A stretch of 59,594 nucleotides of DNA from Paraburkholderia humisilvae (GCF_902859855.1 NZ_CADIKH010000044.1:1-59594); one strand, 5' to 3'; shown: positions 1 to 8,762, numbered from the stretch's first letter. Program-made: numbers and translations. Notes: generated from the letters alone by a model not told the origin.

Positions 1-1
1 C

Positions 2-700
2 GCGAAAACATGGGGCTTCTACGATGTGCTGTTCAAGGGCAATGAATTCAGGTTCCAGCGTCCGTACGGCTCGTACGTGATGGAGAACGTGCTGTTCAAG
101 ATCTCGTTTCCCGCCGAATTCCATTCGCAGACCGCGGTGGAGGCGGCCATGACGCTGCACCGGCAGCTCGCCGCGCAGGGCAGGAAAGTCGAGGACATCG
201 CGAAGATCACGATCCGCACGCATGAGGCAGCCATTCGCATCATCGACAAGAAGGGGCCGCTGAACAATCCGGCCGATCGCGACCACTGCATCCAGTACAT
301 GGTCGCGGTGCCGCTGATCTTCGGGCGCCTGACCGCGGCCGACTACGAGGACGCGATCGCGCAGGACCCGCGCATCGACGCGTTGCGCGCGAAGATCGAA
401 TGCGTCGAGGACCCGCAGTACACGAAGGATTATCACGACCCCGAGAAGCGCTCGATCGCCAACGCGCTGACCATTGAATTCAGCGACGGCACGAAGCTCG
501 ACGAGGTGGCGGTCGAGTACCCGATCGGCCACAAGCGCCGCCGTGCCGATGGCATTCCGCTGCTGGTCGAGAAATTCCGCACGAACCTCGCGCGGCGTTT
601 CCCGGTGAAACAGCAACAGGCAATTCTCGATGTGTCGCTCGATCAGGCCACGCTCGAAGCCATGCCTGTCAATGAATACGTCGATCTGTACGTTATCTGA
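2..700 (+). CDS. prpD: 2-methylcitrate dehydratase PrpD, C-terminal part
   Basis: The frame is open at the left edge, so this is the last ~232 residues of a protein normally about 480 long. It matches the MmgE/PrpD family: a stretch rich in FPAEFHSQTAVEAA, then ITIRTHEAA, PLNNPADRDHC and a closing VNEYVDLYVI. PrpD dehydrates 2-methylcitrate to 2-methyl-cis-aconitate in the cytoplasmic methylcitrate cycle of propionate breakdown. The other prp genes would lie to the left. A GTG at 26 is internal and not the real start. A perfect stem-loop follows at 720-755. Family assignment is confident; the enzyme's exact substrate is inferred from the family. Confidence 0.93.
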   Translation, partial: AKTWGFYDVLFKGNEFRFQRPYGSYVMENVLFKISFPAEFHSQTAVEAAMTLHRQLAAQGRKVEDIAKITIRTHEAAIRIIDKKGPLNNPADRDHCIQYMVAVPLIFGRLTAADYEDAIAQDPRIDALRAKIECVEDPQYTKDYHDPEKRSIANALTIEFSDGTKLDEVAVEYPIGHKRRRADGIPLLVEKFRTNLARRFPVKQQQAILDVSLDQATLEAMPVNEYVDLYVI

Positions 701-719
701 GCGACGTAAGCACAACGCG

Positions 720-755
720 GTGTCGGCGCCACTCGCAATAAAGTGGCGCCGACAC
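720..755. terminator. Stem-loop between convergent prpD and DUF2278 genes
   Basis: Perfect 14-bp inverted repeat: left arm GTGTCGGCGCCACT (720-733), 8-nt loop CGCAATAA, right arm AGTGGCGCCGACAC (742-755). It lies 20 bases after the prpD stop and about 60 bases from the end of the opposing gene. No clear T-tract flanks it on either side, so it may stabilise RNA 3' ends as well as terminate. Confidence 0.7.
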
Positions 756-815
756 GTTCAATGCCGCGACAGCGCGGTGCACCGCGCCAAACCGTGCACC
801 AACGCCATCACACCT

Positions 816-1547
816 TCACCCTCCACGAATAAACTCGGGCAACGGGCGTGAGTCTGGAGTTGGCATTCCGCGCGCGTCAGTCGGCAGACGCTGAGTCTGG
901 AACGCGGTGAAAACGGCAGCAAATCCGTCATCCCGCTGAGCAATCACTGCGCCATCCTGAAAGGCGCCATTTTCCTTGTCATGCTTGCCGCGCGGGTTGC
1001 CCTGGTTCATATGCGTCTCGTGAAGGCCATCCTTCTTCGGCAAGAACAGAAAGCCAAATCCGAATACCACGACGTTCTGTGCCGTTGGAACCCAGAAGTC
1101 GCGATCATGCAGTTCGCCGCTGCCATTGTCATAAGGGAATGACTGCGACGGTTGACCTTCGTCGATGGTCAAGATCTCGTCGATGATGTCGTTGACGTCC
1201 GCGCGATTGCCATTTTCATCTTCGTAGGGAATCGGGCGCATGCGGTGGAGATCGAGCAGGCTGCGGTCTTGCCAGTAGTCGAGCCGAGGAAACCCGCTGG
1301 TGTACAGGCCGAAATCAAGCGCCGTCAACTTGGCTGTTAGAGGATCGTCAAAATTCAGATCGGCATAAAAATAGACATCGTCATTGCCGTCCTCACCCGG
1401 TTCGGTTGAAGCTGAATTCACGACGACATTGAATGGCGTGTTGTCATTGCCGGTCACTGTAATGACGTAATGCGGGCTGCCTGGATAGGAATCCTTGAAA
1501 GGCGCAGCGCGCAGCAGCTTGCCCTTAAACATGCAGTATTCGTTCAT
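816..1547 (-). CDS. DUF2278 (YukJ-like) family protein
   Basis: About 243 residues with the family's signatures: an opening FKGK motif like the usual LKGR, a central HYVITV strand, LDYWQDRSLLDLHRM, then GLHETHMNQGNP and NGAFQDGAVI followed by an AVFTAFQTQ strand. DUF2278 proteins have no established activity. The start at 1547 (MNEYCMFKGK) is preferred because GAGG lies upstream and it puts the FKGK motif where relatives have it; an ATG at 1565 is possible. No signal peptide. The gene abuts the 3' end of a broken ABC permease with the same orientation, suggesting that it arrived by a deletion or insertion. Confidence 0.8.
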   Translation of the reverse strand: MNEYCMFKGKLLRAAPFKDSYPGSPHYVITVTGNDNTPFNVVVNSASTEPGEDGNDDVYFYADLNFDDPLTAKLTALDFGLYTSGFPRLDYWQDRSLLDLHRMRPIPYEDENGNRADVNDIIDEILTIDEGQPSQSFPYDNGSGELHDRDFWVPTAQNVVVFGFGFLFLPKKDGLHETHMNQGNPRGKHDKENGAFQDGAVIAQRDDGFAAVFTAFQTQRLPTDARGMPTPDSRPLPEFIRGG

Positions 1548-1604
1548 GAACTCAGCGGACCTCATTGAAGATTACCGGAACGAAAGGCAGTGATGCCCAA
1601 TCGG

Positions 1605-1940
1605 TTACGAATGCAACACCTGCCAGCGCGTCATGCCAGGCGCCGCCGCCTGCCGCTGCCCGGTGCCGATCGCGGCCAGTCCGGCCTGCACCGAATGTGA
1701 CAGATAAGCGCCTCCAATCAACGCAAGCGCGCAGACGAGCGTTGTCGGACCCGGCACATCAATATGCAGCAGCACCGGCATCAGGAAAAATACCCAGAAA
1801 ATCAGCATCAGCGCAGGGATCGCTCTGAAAAACCCAATCACCGCAGCCCGTGCCAGACGCACGCCGCCGCCGGTCACCGTCAGCGTAACACCGCCTGTGA
1901 GTCCAAGCACCGCCGACAGGACCGTCGAAACAAAAGACAT
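1605..1940 (-). pseudogene. Truncated amino-acid ABC transporter permease (GltK/HisM type)
   Basis: 111 residues that follow the core of polar-amino-acid ABC permeases: FFRAIPALMLIFWVFFLMP corresponds to the usual FRSIPLVMVLLWF segment, followed by GAYLSHSVQAGLAAIGTGQRQAA and GMTRWQ, the start of the EAA loop that contacts the ATPase. The reading stops right after RWQ, so the second half (about 100 residues with the remaining membrane segments) is missing. No partner ATPase or binding protein is nearby. It is read as a decayed fragment that cannot form a transporter. Confidence 0.7.
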
Positions 1941-2701
1941 GAAATGTTTCCTGTGTCATGAGTGTGCGATAACGAAATGTTTCATAGGGTCATCACATTC
2001 ACCCACTCAATCGAGAATACCGTCATCGGTTCATGTTCTGCATGACGAAGCTCTTTCCAGAGGAATTCGGCGTTCGTTATACCGCACCCGGCGATAAAAC
2101 TTTCTACTCCCGTTCATTTCGACGGGAATCTGAATCGCGCTCTGACCCTCTCCGAAATTTCATATAGCTGATTATATTGACCGTCAAACTGCTAATTAAT
2201 CGGGCGGAATTGAATTCACTTTTCGAGTAACTCAAAAGATGGATGGCTTTGCAGCTTTCCAGGCGCAACGAACGCAGATCGAGCAGGTAGGGGGCAGTCT
2301 CGTTGTGGATCGCTATTGACCATCGCTTAACACGCACCGGCTCCATGTCAGCAACCCTTTCGAGGGCATTTCTATTCAATACATCGGGTTCCGGACGGGA
2401 ACCGATTCATCATCTTCGCAGTCCATTTGAGATCCTGTCAGGTCTCTCTGATCACATGGCGATGAATCTTCCATCCGAAAGAACGTAACGCGAAAGTGAT
2501 CGGCGGAAAGCGAAGTTATTTCCGGTAAGGTCGTCAACCATCCCTTAGGATTGGAAACTCAGACATCAATGTCAATGATTGAAGAATCGCGAGTGCCATC
2601 AACGTCCGCCCTCATTACAACGCGATTTCCTCATCACTTATTTATCGGATATCTAATGATCGACTCGCGTTTCATATCTTTCTCACAAAGGTGCAGCCAC
2701 C
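1941..2701. other. Intergenic region, lower GC, no gene recognised
   Basis: About 760 bases that are clearly richer in A and T than the flanks. Open frames here (for example 2104-2379 on the minus strand) match no family known to me and have no convincing ribosome site. It probably holds the promoter of the dioxygenase gene at 2702, and may be decayed sequence linked to the broken permease. Confidence 0.4.
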
Positions 2702-3565
2702 ATGCGTAATCTCGACGAGCACACAATCACGGATGCCGTACTTGCACGGCACGAACGTGCAGGCAGTGCGAGGTTGAAGGAGATCGCCGGAAGCCTGATC
2801 CGCCACTTGCACGAATTCGCACGTGAAGTGAATCTCACTGAAGGCGAATGGGAACAGGGTATTCGGTTTCTGACGGAGGTCGGTCACGCGACCAACGACA
2901 AGCGCCAGGAATTTATCCTGCTGTCGGACACGCTCGGGCTCTCGATGCTTGTGGTCGCGATGGCGAACCGCAAGCCTGCGGGTTGCACTGAGGCAACGGT
3001 GTTCGGTCCATTCTTCGTCGAGGACGCACCTGAGTCTGGAAACGGCGCAGATTTAGCGAACGGCGCGTCGGGTGTGCCGTGTTTCGTGTCCGGGAACATC
3101 AAGGGCCCAGGTGGCGAGCCGGTGCATCATGCGCGCATCGACGTCTGGCAGGCGGACGGTGAAGGCCGATATGATGTTCAATACTCCGATGACGGCGAGC
3201 ACCGCGCTCGTGGCACACTTTATAGCCGCTCGGATGGCAGCCACAACTTCCGATCAATTGTCGGCGAGCCTTATACGATTCCCTATGACGGGCCGGTCGG
3301 TCGCATGCTCGATGCGCTAGGCCGTCATGCGTGGCGACCTGCGCATCTGCATTTCATGATTACCGCGCCCGGATATGAACGACTCATCACTCAAGTGTTT
3401 CGTGAAGGTGACCCTTATCTTGACTCGGACGCGGTGTTCGGCGTGCGTTCGTCGCTAATCGCACCGTGGGTGCCGCACGACGCGGGCGTTGCACCGGATG
3501 GTTCCAGAATCAATACACCGTTTTGTACTCTCAACTTCGACTTTGTGCTTAACCGTGCGTCGTGA
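2702..3565 (+). CDS. Intradiol ring-cleavage dioxygenase (hydroxyquinol 1,2-dioxygenase type)
   Basis: 287 residues. N-terminal helical dimerisation domain (about 1-95), then the catalytic beta-sandwich. The four ferric-iron ligands can be placed: Tyr157 (GRYDVQ), Tyr191 (EPYTIPYDGPVG), His215 and His217 (WRPAHLHF). PYTIPYDGPVG resembles hydroxyquinol 1,2-dioxygenases more than catechol 1,2-dioxygenases. The reaction would open 1,2,4-trihydroxybenzene to maleylacetate using Fe(III) and O2. An AAGGTG site precedes the ATG. A maleylacetate reductase is not adjacent; a small unknown frame starts 3 bases after the stop, and a TetR gene and an epoxide hydrolase follow. Chlorocatechol or catechol as substrate cannot be excluded. 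Confidence 0.9.
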   Translation: MRNLDEHTITDAVLARHERAGSARLKEIAGSLIRHLHEFAREVNLTEGEWEQGIRFLTEVGHATNDKRQEFILLSDTLGLSMLVVAMANRKPAGCTEATVFGPFFVEDAPESGNGADLANGASGVPCFVSGNIKGPGGEPVHHARIDVWQADGEGRYDVQYSDDGEHRARGTLYSRSDGSHNFRSIVGEPYTIPYDGPVGRMLDALGRHAWRPAHLHFMITAPGYERLITQVFREGDPYLDSDAVFGVRSSLIAPWVPHDAGVAPDGSRINTPFCTLNFDFVLNRAS

Positions 3566-3568
3566 CAG

Positions 3569-3937
3569 ATGCAAGCGTTGCGGATTGATCCCGCGCGACT
3601 CCACCAGTTCGAGCACGCCCCCCGTGCCCGCTCGGTCGCGGCGACGGCGCCGGTTGCCTATCGCGCGGCAAGGGTCGACTACTCAGTCACGCCGCTGCCG
3701 GACGCGTTAGGCGACCCATTGGAGGACAGTCGGTTCGGCTTGACCAAGATTCAGAAGACGTATCAACTGTCGGCACTTTGCGAGCAAGCCAAGGTTCAGG
3801 GTGAATCCGCCCGAAAGCACCGAAAGCTTTCTACAGCCCCAATCCACTTAGGAACACATCGATCTGTTGTTCAAAACTGGGGCGGTCGTATTCCACCAAT
3901 GCCATGCGCCATAGGCCTTGCAAGTACGTCGTTATGA
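3569..3937 (+). CDS. Unknown small protein coupled to the dioxygenase
   Basis: 122-residue frame whose ATG lies only 3 bases after the dioxygenase stop, suggesting translational coupling. The first ~90 residues have a protein-like composition (VAATAPVAYRAARVDYS, then FGLTKIQKTYQLSALCEQAKVQ). The last third runs antisense into the end of the TetR gene and is probably not conserved. I do not recognise the family. It could be the stub of a truncated operon gene. Confidence 0.35.
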   Translation: MQALRIDPARLHQFEHAPRARSVAATAPVAYRAARVDYSVTPLPDALGDPLEDSRFGLTKIQKTYQLSALCEQAKVQGESARKHRKLSTAPIHLGTHRSVVQNWGGRIPPMPCAIGLASTSL

Positions 3938-4418
3938 TAGACGCAACGATCGACGGATCCAGCGACGATGGCAGAATGCCTTCGTCCCGATCACGGACCA
4001 GGCGCTCTCGCAGCAAGGCACGGACGTCTTCCAGACCTTTCTTCGCGCGCTTTCGAAGGTCGGGTTCGGACAGTACTTCTTTCGACGCCATCGCGGCGAT
4101 CATGCAAAGGCGCGACGGTATGTTCGGGTGATCCAGACGATCGAGAACACGCAAGAAAAACGCGCGAATTCCGAGAGCCGCGGTGGGCGCTGACGCCAGC
4201 GCGTGCATGCGTGCATGAATTTCTTTTTCTTCATAGCGCTGCAGGCACATCAGATAAAGATTTTTCTTGCTCTTCAGCGTGTTATAGAAAGAGCCCTCGC
4301 CGATATCCATCACTTTCAGCAAGTCGCGCAGCCCGGTTCCCGCGTAGCCGGTCTTCCAGAACAGCGACGTTGCCTTGTCCAGCGCCCGGTCATAGTTGAA
4401 TGCAATTTTGCGTCCCAT
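3831..4418 (-). CDS. TetR/AcrR family transcriptional regulator
   Basis: About 195 residues. The N-terminal helix-turn-helix (about residues 5-55) has the TetR pattern: a FWKTGYAGTGLRDLLKVMDIGEGSFYNTLKSKKNLY stretch in the form A..LF...GY..T....L....I..GS.Y..F..K..L. The C-terminal ligand/dimer domain is helical. The ATG at 4418 is preferred over the GTG at 4424. It is divergent from the epoxide hydrolase gene, and the gap holds a perfect 9+4+9 inverted repeat (4490-4511) plus a half-site just upstream of its own start, which fits autoregulation and control of the hydrolase gene by an aromatic or epoxide effector. Confidence 0.9.
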   Translation of the reverse strand: MGRKIAFNYDRALDKATSLFWKTGYAGTGLRDLLKVMDIGEGSFYNTLKSKKNLYLMCLQRYEEKEIHARMHALASAPTAALGIRAFFLRVLDRLDHPNIPSRLCMIAAMASKEVLSEPDLRKRAKKGLEDVRALLRERLVRDRDEGILPSSLDPSIVASIITTYLQGLWRMALVEYDRPSFEQQIDVFLSGLGL

Positions 4419-4489
4419 GGTCACCAGTATACGCCAATTGTAGCGACTGTTAAATAAACCGCTTGACGAAATGGAGGCGGTTGCGTCAC

Positions 4490-4511
4490 AGTTGTAGCAA
4501 CCGCTACAACT
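4490..4511. promoter_or_regulatory. Putative TetR operator
   Basis: Perfect inverted repeat with arms AGTTGTAGC and GCTACAACT around the spacer AACC. It is in the middle of the divergent tetR/epoxide hydrolase intergenic region. A matching half-site, TTGTAGCG, lies at 4438-4445, next to the tetR start. Size and symmetry are typical of a TetR dimer site. Confidence 0.7.
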
Positions 4512-4576
4512 ATTTCGATCATCATTGCTCTAACGGCCGTTGCCGGGTCTGCAAGAGCACCTTATGGAGTTGATAC

Positions 4577-5839
4577 ATGTCCGCTTCTCACCATGTCCGC
4601 TATCCCCGCTTCGATGGTCGACAAGCGCTGGTACTAGCACCCGCCACCGAAAGTCTTGCGCCGTTCGCGGTCCACGTCCCCGAAGCTGCCCTTGACGACT
4701 TGCGTATGCGGCTGGAACTCGTCAGATGGCCCGAGCGCGAAACAGTGAACGACTGGTCGCAAGGCGTCCCGCTCGCATGCGCGCAGGCGTTGATCGATTA
4801 CTGGGCTCGAGACTACGACTGGCGAAAACTCGAGTCGCGCATCAACCGCTTTCCGCAATTCCGTACGCGCATCGATGACGTCGGCATTCATTTCATTCAT
4901 GCAACCTCGCCTCATCCTCAGGCGCTCCCAATCATCCTCACGCATGGATGGCCCGGCTCGATTGTCGAATTTCTCGATGTAATCGACCGGTTGACTGACC
5001 CAACGAAGTTCGGCGGACGGGCCGAAGATGCGTTTCATGTCGTTGTGCCCTCGATACCAGGCTTTGGCTTCTCGGATAAACCTCGCGAGCAAGGTTGGAA
5101 TACGCAGCGCATTGCCCGAGCCTGGACGGTGCTGATGCGGGATCGGCTCGGATATAAACGCTGGGTTGCCCAAGGGGGCGATTGGGGCTCCGCCATCACG
5201 CACGCGCTGGCCAGCCAGCGCCCGGACGGTCTCGTGGCCGCACACGTCAACCTGCCTCTTGTCGCACCTGAAGTACGTCCGAAGCGCCCAAGCGAGGAAG
5301 AGCAGCGGGCGTTGCAATCGATCGATCTGTTCCTCGACCACAAGGCCGGATACGCGGACGAGATGAACACGCGACCGCAGACAATCGGCTATGCGCTGAA
5401 TGATTCCCCGCTGGCATTGGCGATGTGGATATACGAGAAGTTCGGCGAATGGACGGACAACGAAGGCCGCCCCGAAGATGCGCTGACTCGCGATCAGATG
5501 CTCGACGATATTTCTCTTTACTGGTTTACCGGAACCGGGGCCACCAGCGCCCGCCTTTACTGGGAAAGTTGCTCCGGCAAAACAATTCGGGAACACACGT
5601 TCTTCTCCTCCGCCCGCGCATCGTCTGAGCGGATCGAGCTTCCTATGGCCGCCAGCATCTCCCCTCGTGAAAATTACATCGCGCCACGTGCCTGGGCCGA
5701 GGCGGCATGGCCGAACCTCTTCTATTGGCACGAGCTCGACAGAGGCGGGCACTTCGCCGCGTTCGAGCAGCCGGAACTCTTTGCAACTGAACTATCGCAA
5801 GCGTTCAGGGCATTCCGGGGCAAGCCGGCTGCACAATGA
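4577..5839 (+). CDS. Epoxide hydrolase, EHN-type alpha/beta-hydrolase
   Basis: 420 residues. The N-terminal EHN domain (about 25-135) includes RWPERETVNDWSQGVPL. The alpha/beta-hydrolase core has the oxyanion-hole motif HGWPGS (123-128), the nucleophile motif GGDWGS with Asp202, and the C-terminal DRGGHFAAFEQPE with catalytic His392. No signal peptide is visible, so it is presumably cytoplasmic. It would open an epoxide to a diol through an alkyl-enzyme intermediate. Position opposite a TetR gene with a shared operator suggests substrate induction. The natural substrate cannot be told from sequence; aromatic or terpene epoxides are possible given the nearby ring-cleavage enzyme. Confidence 0.9.
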   Translation: MSASHHVRYPRFDGRQALVLAPATESLAPFAVHVPEAALDDLRMRLELVRWPERETVNDWSQGVPLACAQALIDYWARDYDWRKLESRINRFPQFRTRIDDVGIHFIHATSPHPQALPIILTHGWPGSIVEFLDVIDRLTDPTKFGGRAEDAFHVVVPSIPGFGFSDKPREQGWNTQRIARAWTVLMRDRLGYKRWVAQGGDWGSAITHALASQRPDGLVAAHVNLPLVAPEVRPKRPSEEEQRALQSIDLFLDHKAGYADEMNTRPQTIGYALNDSPLALAMWIYEKFGEWTDNEGRPEDALTRDQMLDDISLYWFTGTGATSARLYWESCSGKTIREHTFFSSARASSERIELPMAASISPRENYIAPRAWAEAAWPNLFYWHELDRGGHFAAFEQPELFATELSQAFRAFRGKPAAQ

Positions 5840-6278
5840 ACTGAATTGGCGGTCAGGCCGAGACGGTCACGGCAGTCTTTGGCGTCGCGTGTGAAGTCGT
5901 GCCCGTCCCTCCTGACTGATTGAAGCGATTCCCGTCACCAGGTAGGTTGTGGTTGTGCAACGTGTCAGAGTCCGGTAGCCAAAGGGGGCGGACGGCCCGC
6001 TACCCCACGAGGACCGGTGCGCCTTGACGACTTCTCACTTCGTCGCGTCATCACTACGTCGGACCGTAACCGGTCTATTACGAACTACGACGCTTCAGGG
6101 CGTCGCGTTGCATGCGTGAAGTTTCGACCGCTCAGATACGCCGCCGCCACCATTGCGTTTTGCTGCTCAGGTGCTCAGGTGCTCAGGTGCTGCCGTCTGA
6201 GCCCGGGAACGCCCCGGCCAGGATACTCATGTCCGAAATTGGCTACATCCGAAAGCCCTCGTCCTCTAGAGTCGCCAC
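5840..6278. other. Intergenic region with a short tandem repeat
   Basis: About 440 bases without a credible gene. The only clear structure is three copies of the 8-mer TGCTCAGG at 6164-6187. Frames across this stretch are Arg-rich and family-less. It should contain the promoter of the Ada-AlkA gene. Confidence 0.5.
6164..6187. repeat. Three tandem copies of an 8-bp unit
   Basis: TGCTCAGG occurs at 6164-6171, 6172-6179 and 6180-6187, followed by a partial TGCT. It lies about 90 bases upstream of the Ada-AlkA start. Copy number could vary by slippage. Confidence 0.8.
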
Positions 6279-7730
6279 ATGCGTCTCGACCCTGAAACCT
6301 GCTACGAAATCCTGCTTTCCAACGACCGCCGCTTCGATGGCTGGTTTTTTGTTGGCGTCTCGTCGACCGGTGTCTATTGCCGTTCGGTATGTCCCGTCCG
6401 TACTCCAAAGCGACAAAACTGCCATTTTTTCCCGACCACGGTCGCGGCTGAAAAGGCCGGTTTTCGACCATGTATGCGCTGCCGGCCGGAGCTTGCTCCG
6501 GGAAATGGCCTGCTGGATATCTCCGGAAATCTGGCAAGAGCGGCGGCGACACTCATTGAGGAAGGATTTCTAAACGGCAAGACCGTTACGAAGTTGGCGC
6601 AACGAATCGGGGTAACCGAGCGCCATTTGCGCCGTATTTTCGTAACAGAGTTTGGCGTGTCGATCATCGAATTTGTGCAGACACATCGTCTGCTAATGGC
6701 CAAACGTCTGCTTACCGATACATCGATGCCCATTTCGACGGTCGCATCTGTCGCTGGTTTTGGAAGTGTGCGTCGCTTCAATGATCTGTTCTCAAGGCGC
6801 TACGGATTCAACCCGCTAAGACTGCGCAAAGGAAAAGAAAGCGCCTCCGCTACCGATGGAGATATGATCTTCATGCTTTCCTACCGCCCTCCCTTTGCCT
6901 GGTCGAGTCTTCTTAATTTTCTGTCTGAGCGTCAAATCAACGGTGTTGAGTACGTGGACGAGCAGATCTATGCACGCGTCGTAGAAATACCAAGACAGAA
7001 GGACAACCTGACAGGCTGGATCACCGTCCGGAATCTGCCTCGACGCTATGCGGTAGAGGTCACCGTCGCTCCGTCGCTTATCCGCGTTATTGCGCAGGTG
7101 CTCGCATGCGTCAAACGGCTCTTCGATCTCGGTAGCCGTCCCGATCTTATCGACGCGCATCTCGACGAATTTGCATCCGGCCTGCCAGGTATACGTGTGC
7201 CAGGCTCGTTCGATGGTATAGAGATCGCCGTCCGTGCAGTCGTCGGTCAGAAGGCTACTCCAGACCAAACGCGCAACATCCTGTCGCGCATCGCTGCCCG
7301 CTTTGGCAGCGTTGTTAAAGCGGCGCCATTTGGATTGGTTAATACGTTCCCCTCCGCGCGTACCCTGTCGAGCCTGCATCCAGCGATGCTTGTGGAAATG
7401 GGCTTAACCAGAAGGCAAGCCGAAACGATCGGCTATTTGGCCAACGCCGTTGCGAGCGGCGACATCGTGCTTGAACCGATGACGTCGCTTGAGGAGACCC
7501 TTGCATTCCTCCGGGCAGTTCCTGGCATCAGCGAATGGGCAGTCCAATACATCGCAATGCGCGCCATGGCCTGGCCCAACGCGTATCCTGAAAGCGACGA
7601 CGTTGTAATGAAATACCTTTGCGCCGATAGCCCAACCGCCTCCGGGCGACTTGCATCACAGTGGGAACCGTGGCGCGCATACGCAACGATGCATCTATGG
7701 CGGCTGCACGAAGTACAGTCGCAAGGTTGA
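6279..7730 (+). CDS. alkA: Ada-AlkA fusion: DNA-3-methyladenine glycosylase with Ada regulatory domain
   Basis: 483 residues in three parts. Residues 1-80 are the Ada zinc/methylphosphotriester domain with all four cysteines (Cys34, Cys38, Cys65, Cys68); Cys34 corresponds to the methyl-accepting Cys38 of E. coli Ada. Residues about 85-185 are an AraC-type helix-turn-helix. Residues about 200-483 are AlkA: an N-terminal AlkA fold, then an HhH-GPD region with VPGISEWAVQYIAMRA and ESDDVVMKYL, which retains the catalytic Asp. It would excise alkylated bases and activate the adaptive response when methylated. It lacks the Ogt/Ada methyltransferase domain. The usual E. coli AlkA is 282 residues; the fused form is common in Burkholderia and actinobacteria. 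Confidence 0.93.
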   Translation: MRLDPETCYEILLSNDRRFDGWFFVGVSSTGVYCRSVCPVRTPKRQNCHFFPTTVAAEKAGFRPCMRCRPELAPGNGLLDISGNLARAAATLIEEGFLNGKTVTKLAQRIGVTERHLRRIFVTEFGVSIIEFVQTHRLLMAKRLLTDTSMPISTVASVAGFGSVRRFNDLFSRRYGFNPLRLRKGKESASATDGDMIFMLSYRPPFAWSSLLNFLSERQINGVEYVDEQIYARVVEIPRQKDNLTGWITVRNLPRRYAVEVTVAPSLIRVIAQVLACVKRLFDLGSRPDLIDAHLDEFASGLPGIRVPGSFDGIEIAVRAVVGQKATPDQTRNILSRIAARFGSVVKAAPFGLVNTFPSARTLSSLHPAMLVEMGLTRRQAETIGYLANAVASGDIVLEPMTSLEETLAFLRAVPGISEWAVQYIAMRAMAWPNAYPESDDVVMKYLCADSPTASGRLASQWEPWRAYATMHLWRLHEVQSQG

Positions 7731-7909
7731 AACGCACAAAATGGGTTACCTATACCGCGACGGTTGTCCGCATGAGAGGGTTAGGCTCCAGGGCGGGGTC
7801 CTCCGGACGCAATGATCCCGATTCGCTTCACAAGCCATAAAACACTCCCGCATGCTGCGACACGATTTCATTCACATTCATCTTTGGAGTTTCCAATAAA
7901 AGGCAAACC

Positions 7910-8284
7910 ATGTACATACGCACATTTATCCGTAATAAAAATTATCCATTGAAATGGGCAAATACGGGTTTCTTCGTGTTTGCGCGAGCGCTGTGGAGGC
8001 GTCTGACATGCCAGACGGAGATTGTGTCCAATACTGTGCCCGGTCGGCAGCTGTCACGAGGGGCCGAATACTCACTGCGCCTTGGACCGCGTCGTCACGT
8101 GCGCGTATACGGACAAAAAATCTATTCGGTGCATCATCAAGGTAATACTGAGACGCTAGAAGTCCGATATACCGACGGTGGCCTCAGCCTGTATTCAAGG
8201 GTGCCCGTTGTCGTCTACGAGGCAATTATTCAAAAAGAAAACCCCGATGAGACCTTCGATCGGGAAGTATGTTGTCGACGATAG
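7910..8284 (+). CDS. Small protein with KTSC-like domain
   Basis: 124 residues. The C-terminal 60 residues fit the KTSC pattern: KIYSVHHQGNTETLEVRYTD, then GGLSLYSRVPVVVYEAI and a final FDREV, as in the family's L.V.F..G..Y.Y..VP..VY..L....S....F...I. KTSC domains occur at the end of some lysyl-tRNA synthetases and as free small proteins; their role is unknown. AAAAGG lies 7 bases before the ATG. The first 45 residues show no homology I can name. It is a single gene with no operon partner. Confidence 0.6.
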   Translation: MYIRTFIRNKNYPLKWANTGFFVFARALWRRLTCQTEIVSNTVPGRQLSRGAEYSLRLGPRRHVRVYGQKIYSVHHQGNTETLEVRYTDGGLSLYSRVPVVVYEAIIQKENPDETFDREVCCRR

Positions 8285-8459
8285 CTACGCGTGCATGAAA
8301 CTGTCAAATGGCAATACGAACAACTGAATGGATACCCAAGCATGAAGAAAAGTTAACTCGATTGAAAACGGCCTGACATCCGGTGCGGCGTAGTTTGGAG
8401 GGCAGTCAGCGACAGGAACCCGTGGCTGGCTGGACCACACACTATGGAGGAAGACACCC

Positions 8460-8762
8460 ATGAAAGCAGCAATCGTGCGCCTGATGCCGCTCGCGTTGAT
8501 GGCGGCAAGTTCGTTTGCCTTTGCATCCACGCACCTCACCCCACAGGAGTGCAACAGTTATCCGTTCAAACCAGCGAATGGTGCCCCGACGAAGGCGGAC
8601 GTCAATCGCGAACTGGCGGAACTGGAATCGCTCGGCTATCGTCCCGCGCTCGACAATTATTCGCCCGACATCAGCAATGCCCGAAACCGGTTGAACGCCG
8701 AGTACGCGAAAGACTGCCTGCCGGCACGAACGAGCGCAAGCAACCCATCAACGACCGGCTAG
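8460..8762 (+). CDS. DUF4148 periplasmic protein
   Basis: 100 residues with a good signal peptide (MKAAIVRLMPLALMAASSFAFAS, cleavage near 22), then a DUF4148 core with VNRELAELESLGYRP and a terminal YAKDC. Mature protein about 78 residues, exported to the periplasm. GGAGGA precedes the ATG. DUF4148 proteins are abundant in Burkholderia and often appear as many paralogues, but no function is established. Two cysteines in the mature part could form a disulphide. Confidence 0.8.
   Translation: MKAAIVRLMPLALMAASSFAFASTHLTPQECNSYPFKPANGAPTKADVNRELAELESLGYRPALDNYSPDISNARNRLNAEYAKDCLPARTSASNPSTTG

Noticed and set aside
2104..2379. 91-codon minus-strand frame in the large intergenic gap.
   Set aside because: No family, no ribosome site and an ordinary composition for random A/T-richer sequence.
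4634..5752. 372-codon antisense frame to the epoxide hydrolase.
   Set aside because: Shadow of a gene with intact catalytic motifs.
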